Assembly: GCA_015063535.1 (NCBI GenBank)
Contig: SVTY01000014.1
Span: forward strand, 1 to 42,741
Length of the DNA stretch: 42,741 nt
Source: Oscillospiraceae bacterium
GTDB lineage: Bacteria; Bacillota; Clostridia; Oscillospirales; CAG-272
Direction of reading: 5' to 3'
Shown here: piece after piece, positions 40,486 to 42,741 of the stretch
Layout: each line of letters begins with the position of its first letter
Numbering within the stretch: the first letter of the stretch is position 1
Notes under the pieces: generated by a model
Database searches by the model: none
Told to the model about the DNA's origin: nothing
The model's input: the letters and a program-made list of their open reading frames with translations, nothing else
Position numbers and translations under genes: made by a program

Positions 40486-41433
40486 GTGATAGGCTTCAAG
40501 TTTGCTGGAACTACCTATATTTACCGTTGTAACCTTATGGGCGACGTAACTCACATCTACACAACAGACGGAACACTCGTTGCTCACTACGTATACGACG
40601 CTTGGGGTAATCATAAAATATATGATGTAAACGGCGGCGAAGTTACTAAGAGTATGTCCGCTCATATCGGTAATATAAACCCGATAAGATACCGTGGCTA
40701 CTACTACGATATCGAAATAGAACTCTATTACCTCGAAGCAAGATATTACGACCCTGATACAGGAAGATTTATTTCGCAGGATAGCATTGACTTTATAGTT
40801 CCTAATCACCTTACGGGACTTAATCTGTATGCTTATTGTAATAATAATCCTGTAATGTATATTGACAGCACAGGACATTTTCCTTTGATAGCGTTGGCTG
40901 CGTTGTTATTGTTTACTCCGATTGGCGGTTTAGCGGTTCAAGCGACAACTTCTATTGTAAGTTATGCAGGAATGGCAGTGGCTTCAATTTGGAACGAAGA
41001 TATTAGGGCTGATATGAATGCGATTGGCTGGAATCCGTTTAACAATGATGCTAATGCAGTTGCTAATTCGAATTTTGTATCCTTCTACAAAGGGGTTCCT
41101 GTTTTTAGAAATGATGGCTCATCGGGATCCTTCGGTGTCATATTGTTAACGAGAAATGGATTTAAATGGTCGTCGGAACATTATTGGAGTCCGGAAGATA
41201 TTTTAATGCATGAATGGGGACATAGTGTTCAACAAATGACATTTGGACCTATTCCTTATCTAATTGACATAGGGATTCCCTCGGCTTTTATAGATAACAA
41301 TGACAATGCTCCTTGGGAGATTACTGCAGATATATTAGGTGGTGTTAATAGAAGTTATAATCAGGATGACGTAAAACAAGGTTGGAATTACTTTTGGTGG
41401 GGACGAATTATAGGACCGTTTTGGTGGTGGTAA
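40486..41433 (+). CDS. RHS-repeat C-terminus with HEWGH toxin-like domain
   Basis: A 315-aa product if translation starts at the GTG at 40486; RHS-like sequence continues upstream to about 40405 (YIDGKLIRQTGGSG...), where it is cut off, and there is no ribosome binding site, so this is the 3' end of a much longer RHS gene. YVYDAWGNH, NPIRYRGYYYDIEIELYYLEARYYDPDTGRFISQD and NLYAYCNNNPVMYIDSTGH are the RHS core end. After it a variable domain of about 190 residues has a hydrophobic stretch and then HEWGHS near residue 243 (an HExxH zinc-protease-like motif), ending in WGRIIGPFWWW. Polymorphic toxins show this organisation. The following lipoprotein gene is the likely immunity gene. Confidence 0.8.
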   Translation: MIGFKFAGTTYIYRCNLMGDVTHIYTTDGTLVAHYVYDAWGNHKIYDVNGGEVTKSMSAHIGNINPIRYRGYYYDIEIELYYLEARYYDPDTGRFISQDSIDFIVPNHLTGLNLYAYCNNNPVMYIDSTGHFPLIALAALLLFTPIGGLAVQATTSIVSYAGMAVASIWNEDIRADMNAIGWNPFNNDANAVANSNFVSFYKGVPVFRNDGSSGSFGVILLTRNGFKWSSEHYWSPEDILMHEWGHSVQQMTFGPIPYLIDIGIPSAFIDNNDNAPWEITADILGGVNRSYNQDDVKQGWNYFWWGRIIGPFWWW

Positions 41434-41448
41434 ATTTAGGAGGATTTT

Positions 41449-41880
41449 ATGAAAAAACTATTGTGTTTAGTTATAATATTAACTTTTGTCTTTATGTCAG
41501 GGTGTCAAACAGCCCTTGAGAGAGATAAAAGAGTGATGTTGGAAATATACGGTAATGATGACAATTATATTACACTAATAGGTGAAGTAACTGAAATAGA
41601 TAGTGAAAGTAGTTATAATGTAATGCTATCAATTAAATGCGAAGAAGTAAAACAATATAATCTTAATGCCGATGATGAGTGTAAATATTCAGTTTTCTCT
41701 TCTTCTAACGTAAATATAGGTGTTGGCGATACAATTGTTTATAAAACTATTCCAAATCCTTTTGATTATATGGAGTTCCTACCAATTGTCGCAATTGATA
41801 AAAACGATGAAACAATTTTAGATTTTGAAGAAGGGAAAGAAAATTTAATCAGTTGGGTAAAACAGATACAATTTAAATAA
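41449..41880 (+). CDS. Lipoprotein, possible immunity protein for the RHS toxin
   Basis: A 143-aa lipoprotein with lipobox FMSGC (Cys19). The mature part (YITLIGEVTEIDSESSYNVMLSIKCEEVKQY...VGDTIVYKTIPNPFDYMEFLPIV) is an acidic, beta-rich, OB-like small domain. The start lies 15 nt after the toxin-domain stop with TAGGAGG upstream, so the two are one unit. Position and export suggest immunity against a toxin acting outside the membrane, which fits a periplasmic-side or wall-acting protease; this is inference from context. Family not recognised. Confidence 0.7.
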   Translation: MKKLLCLVIILTFVFMSGCQTALERDKRVMLEIYGNDDNYITLIGEVTEIDSESSYNVMLSIKCEEVKQYNLNADDECKYSVFSSSNVNIGVGDTIVYKTIPNPFDYMEFLPIVAIDKNDETILDFEEGKENLISWVKQIQFK

Positions 41881-41943
41881 CTAACACCGCCTCACAAAAA
41901 ACACAGGGGACTATGTCTTGAAACAAAAAACCAAATAAGTTTT

Positions 41944-41985
41944 ACCGCATTGGTGATGGATTTCCGTTGCCAATGCGGTTTTTAT
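41944..41985 (+). terminator. Terminator after the immunity-type gene
   Basis: ACCGCATTGG (41944-41953) and CCAATGCGGT (41970-41979) form a perfect 10-bp stem followed by TTTTTATT. Confidence 0.85.
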
Positions 41986-42001
41986 TATAAAAACATAGGA
42001 T

Positions 42002-42120
42002 GATTCCTTGTTTCCTACTTTGTCAAGGCAGACGCCAAGGAGCTTGCGGACAAGGGTTGCAGAGTAACTCGCTACTACTACAATTCCAAGAACTCTGTCA
42101 TTATGGTAGGCTTCTCATAA
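42002..42120 (+). pseudogene. Short C-terminal remnant of an unknown protein
   Basis: After a TGA, the plus strand reads FLVSYFVKADAKELADKGCR then VTRYYYNSKNSVIM before it runs into the duplicated GH2 fragment and stops at 42120. It has protein-like composition but no start. Origin unknown. Confidence 0.25.
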
Positions 42121-42443
42121 CAAACCAATTTATATTCGCTACCTTTGCCGTCGGGAAACGTAAGGGTAAGCATCATTTCGGTCTCTCCGATAGCATCGGG
42201 AAGTACACAGCAGACCTGAGCCCCCTGAAAATTTTCTTCTGCGGGAGTAGATACGCTCTTCCAATCAAGGAGCGAGAATATATTCTCCCCTACCCTAAGG
42301 CTTACACTTACCTCTCCGGAAGCCGCTTCGGGGCTGTCGTTAAGGAACCAGATTTCAGCCTTGAATACCGCTCCGGCTTTCCCATCGAACTTGGGAATAC
42401 GTACACTAAAAAGAACGGGGCTGAGGGTCTCCTTAATGGCGTA
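42109..42443 (-). pseudogene. Duplicated C-terminal fragment of the GH2 gene
   Basis: This 335-bp stretch aligns without gaps to 16762-17096, the C-terminal part of the GH2 gene, with about 27 mismatches by hand count (about 92% identity). On the minus strand it still reads YAIKETLSPVLFSVRIPKFD to PDGKGSEYKLV without a stop. Similarity ends abruptly on both sides. It has no start, catalytic region or promoter, so it is a relic. The orientation is the same as the parent copy. Confidence 0.85.
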
Positions 42444-42450
42444 CTAAGAA

Positions 42451-42505
42451 GGGCAAACAAAAAAAGAAAAAAGCCCCGAAACCCTTGTAATTACTAAGGT
42501 TCCGG
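42451..42505 (-). terminator. Probable terminator of the activating-enzyme gene
   Basis: On the minus strand an imperfect stem CCGGAACCTTAG...CAAGGGTTTCGG (42476-42505) is followed by GGGCTTTTTTCTTTTTTT. It lies about 70 bp past the stop at 42576. Confidence 0.5.
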
Positions 42506-42575
42506 AACATTTTTTGGCTCGTCTTGACAAAAAAGATGCCAAGGTATATTTCTACATATAACGAACAACAGAGCT

Positions 42576-42741
42576 TTACACAAAAACTCTTTTTAGTTGC
42601 GATATTTTTTCTTCGCTTGGCACGGAAAATGTCTGCGCTTGCTTGCCAATCGCGGCATATTTATGTTCTCCCATAGCGTGATACGGAAGGAGCTCGATCT
42701 TTTCGGGTGAGCCACACGAAATAATGAATTTTTTAATATTC
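42576..42741 (-). CDS. Glycyl-radical enzyme activating protein, C-terminal end (partial)
   Basis: The last 55 codons of a gene that enters from the right. The peptide KKFIISCGSPEKIELLPYHA and the next residues MGEHKYAAIGKQ, followed by VPSEEKISQLKRVF and the stop, match the C-terminus of PflA-type radical-SAM activases (VELLPYHxLGxxKYxxLG...). The radical-SAM CxxxCxxC is outside the window, so which glycyl-radical enzyme it serves cannot be told. Confidence 0.75.
   Translation of the reverse strand, partial: NIKKFIISCGSPEKIELLPYHAMGEHKYAAIGKQAQTFSVPSEEKISQLKRVFV

Noticed and set aside
42000-42497. Plus-strand 165-codon frame near the right end
   Set aside because: Most of it is the antisense of the duplicated GH2 fragment; the same shadow occurs opposite the parental GH2 gene.

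Overview
This window looks like a chromosome segment of an uncultured gut-type Clostridia member (Bacillota; Oscillospirales or Christensenellales would fit). The evidence is strong Shine-Dalgarno sites (AAAGGAGG), sigma-A promoters with 17-bp spacers, intrinsic terminators with short perfect stems, a teichoic-acid type glycosyltransferase, a clostridial poly-PurL derivative, many lipoproteins with LxxC lipoboxes and a rich set of glycan hydrolases. No tRNA, rRNA or CRISPR array was recognised.

Layout. (1) 1-15.1 kb, GC-rich and ordinary: a DUF4830-type secreted protein, RodA, prolyl-tRNA synthetase, a TagA/WecG glycosyltransferase, a polytopic membrane protein, a GH78 alpha-L-rhamnosidase, a small lipoprotein, apolipoprotein N-acyltransferase, a 260-bp palindromic MITE-like repeat, an RluD-family pseudouridine synthase, MtaB translationally coupled to a degenerate PurL-like pseudoenzyme, and ribosomal protein L28. 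(2) 15.1-34.3 kb, all on the minus strand and closely spaced: from right to left an ABC-type sugar-binding lipoprotein without permeases, a CBM9-like/beta-helix surface protein, a 49-aa peptide, a lipoprotein ending in a metallo-beta-lactamase (MBL) domain, a second MBL protein without signal peptide, a linker lipoprotein, a 1483-aa protein that fuses the surface and MBL architectures, another beta-helix protein, a GH2 beta-mannosidase-like enzyme and a Gfo/Idh/MocA oxidoreductase. (3) 34.5-39.5 kb: the divergent AraC regulator of that cluster, then an esterase, a DMT transporter and a GH5 glycosidase on the minus strand with a second, divergent AraC regulator. (4) 39.5-42.7 kb, visibly AT-rich and full of remnants: a two-TM membrane protein, a promoter-led RHS C-terminus carrying an HEWGH motif, a putative immunity lipoprotein, a duplicated fragment of the GH2 gene, and the end of a glycyl-radical activating enzyme.

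How it may work together. The 15.3-34.3 kb cluster reads as a glycan-responsive surface system: the AraC protein would bind two 17-bp direct repeats placed 21 bp apart just upstream of the -35 box of the solute-binding-protein gene. The exported proteins combine signal peptides, CBM9-like modules, GLUG-like beta-helix modules and a shared C-terminal beta-sandwich, and two of them carry an MBL catalytic domain outside the cell. GH2 and Gfo/Idh would act on the released sugar inside. The modules are shuffled between the genes, and a short C-terminal tail (DRNDFGPxxEF) occurs three times. That cluster is the best candidate for an undescribed system in this window; its substrate is not readable from the sequence.
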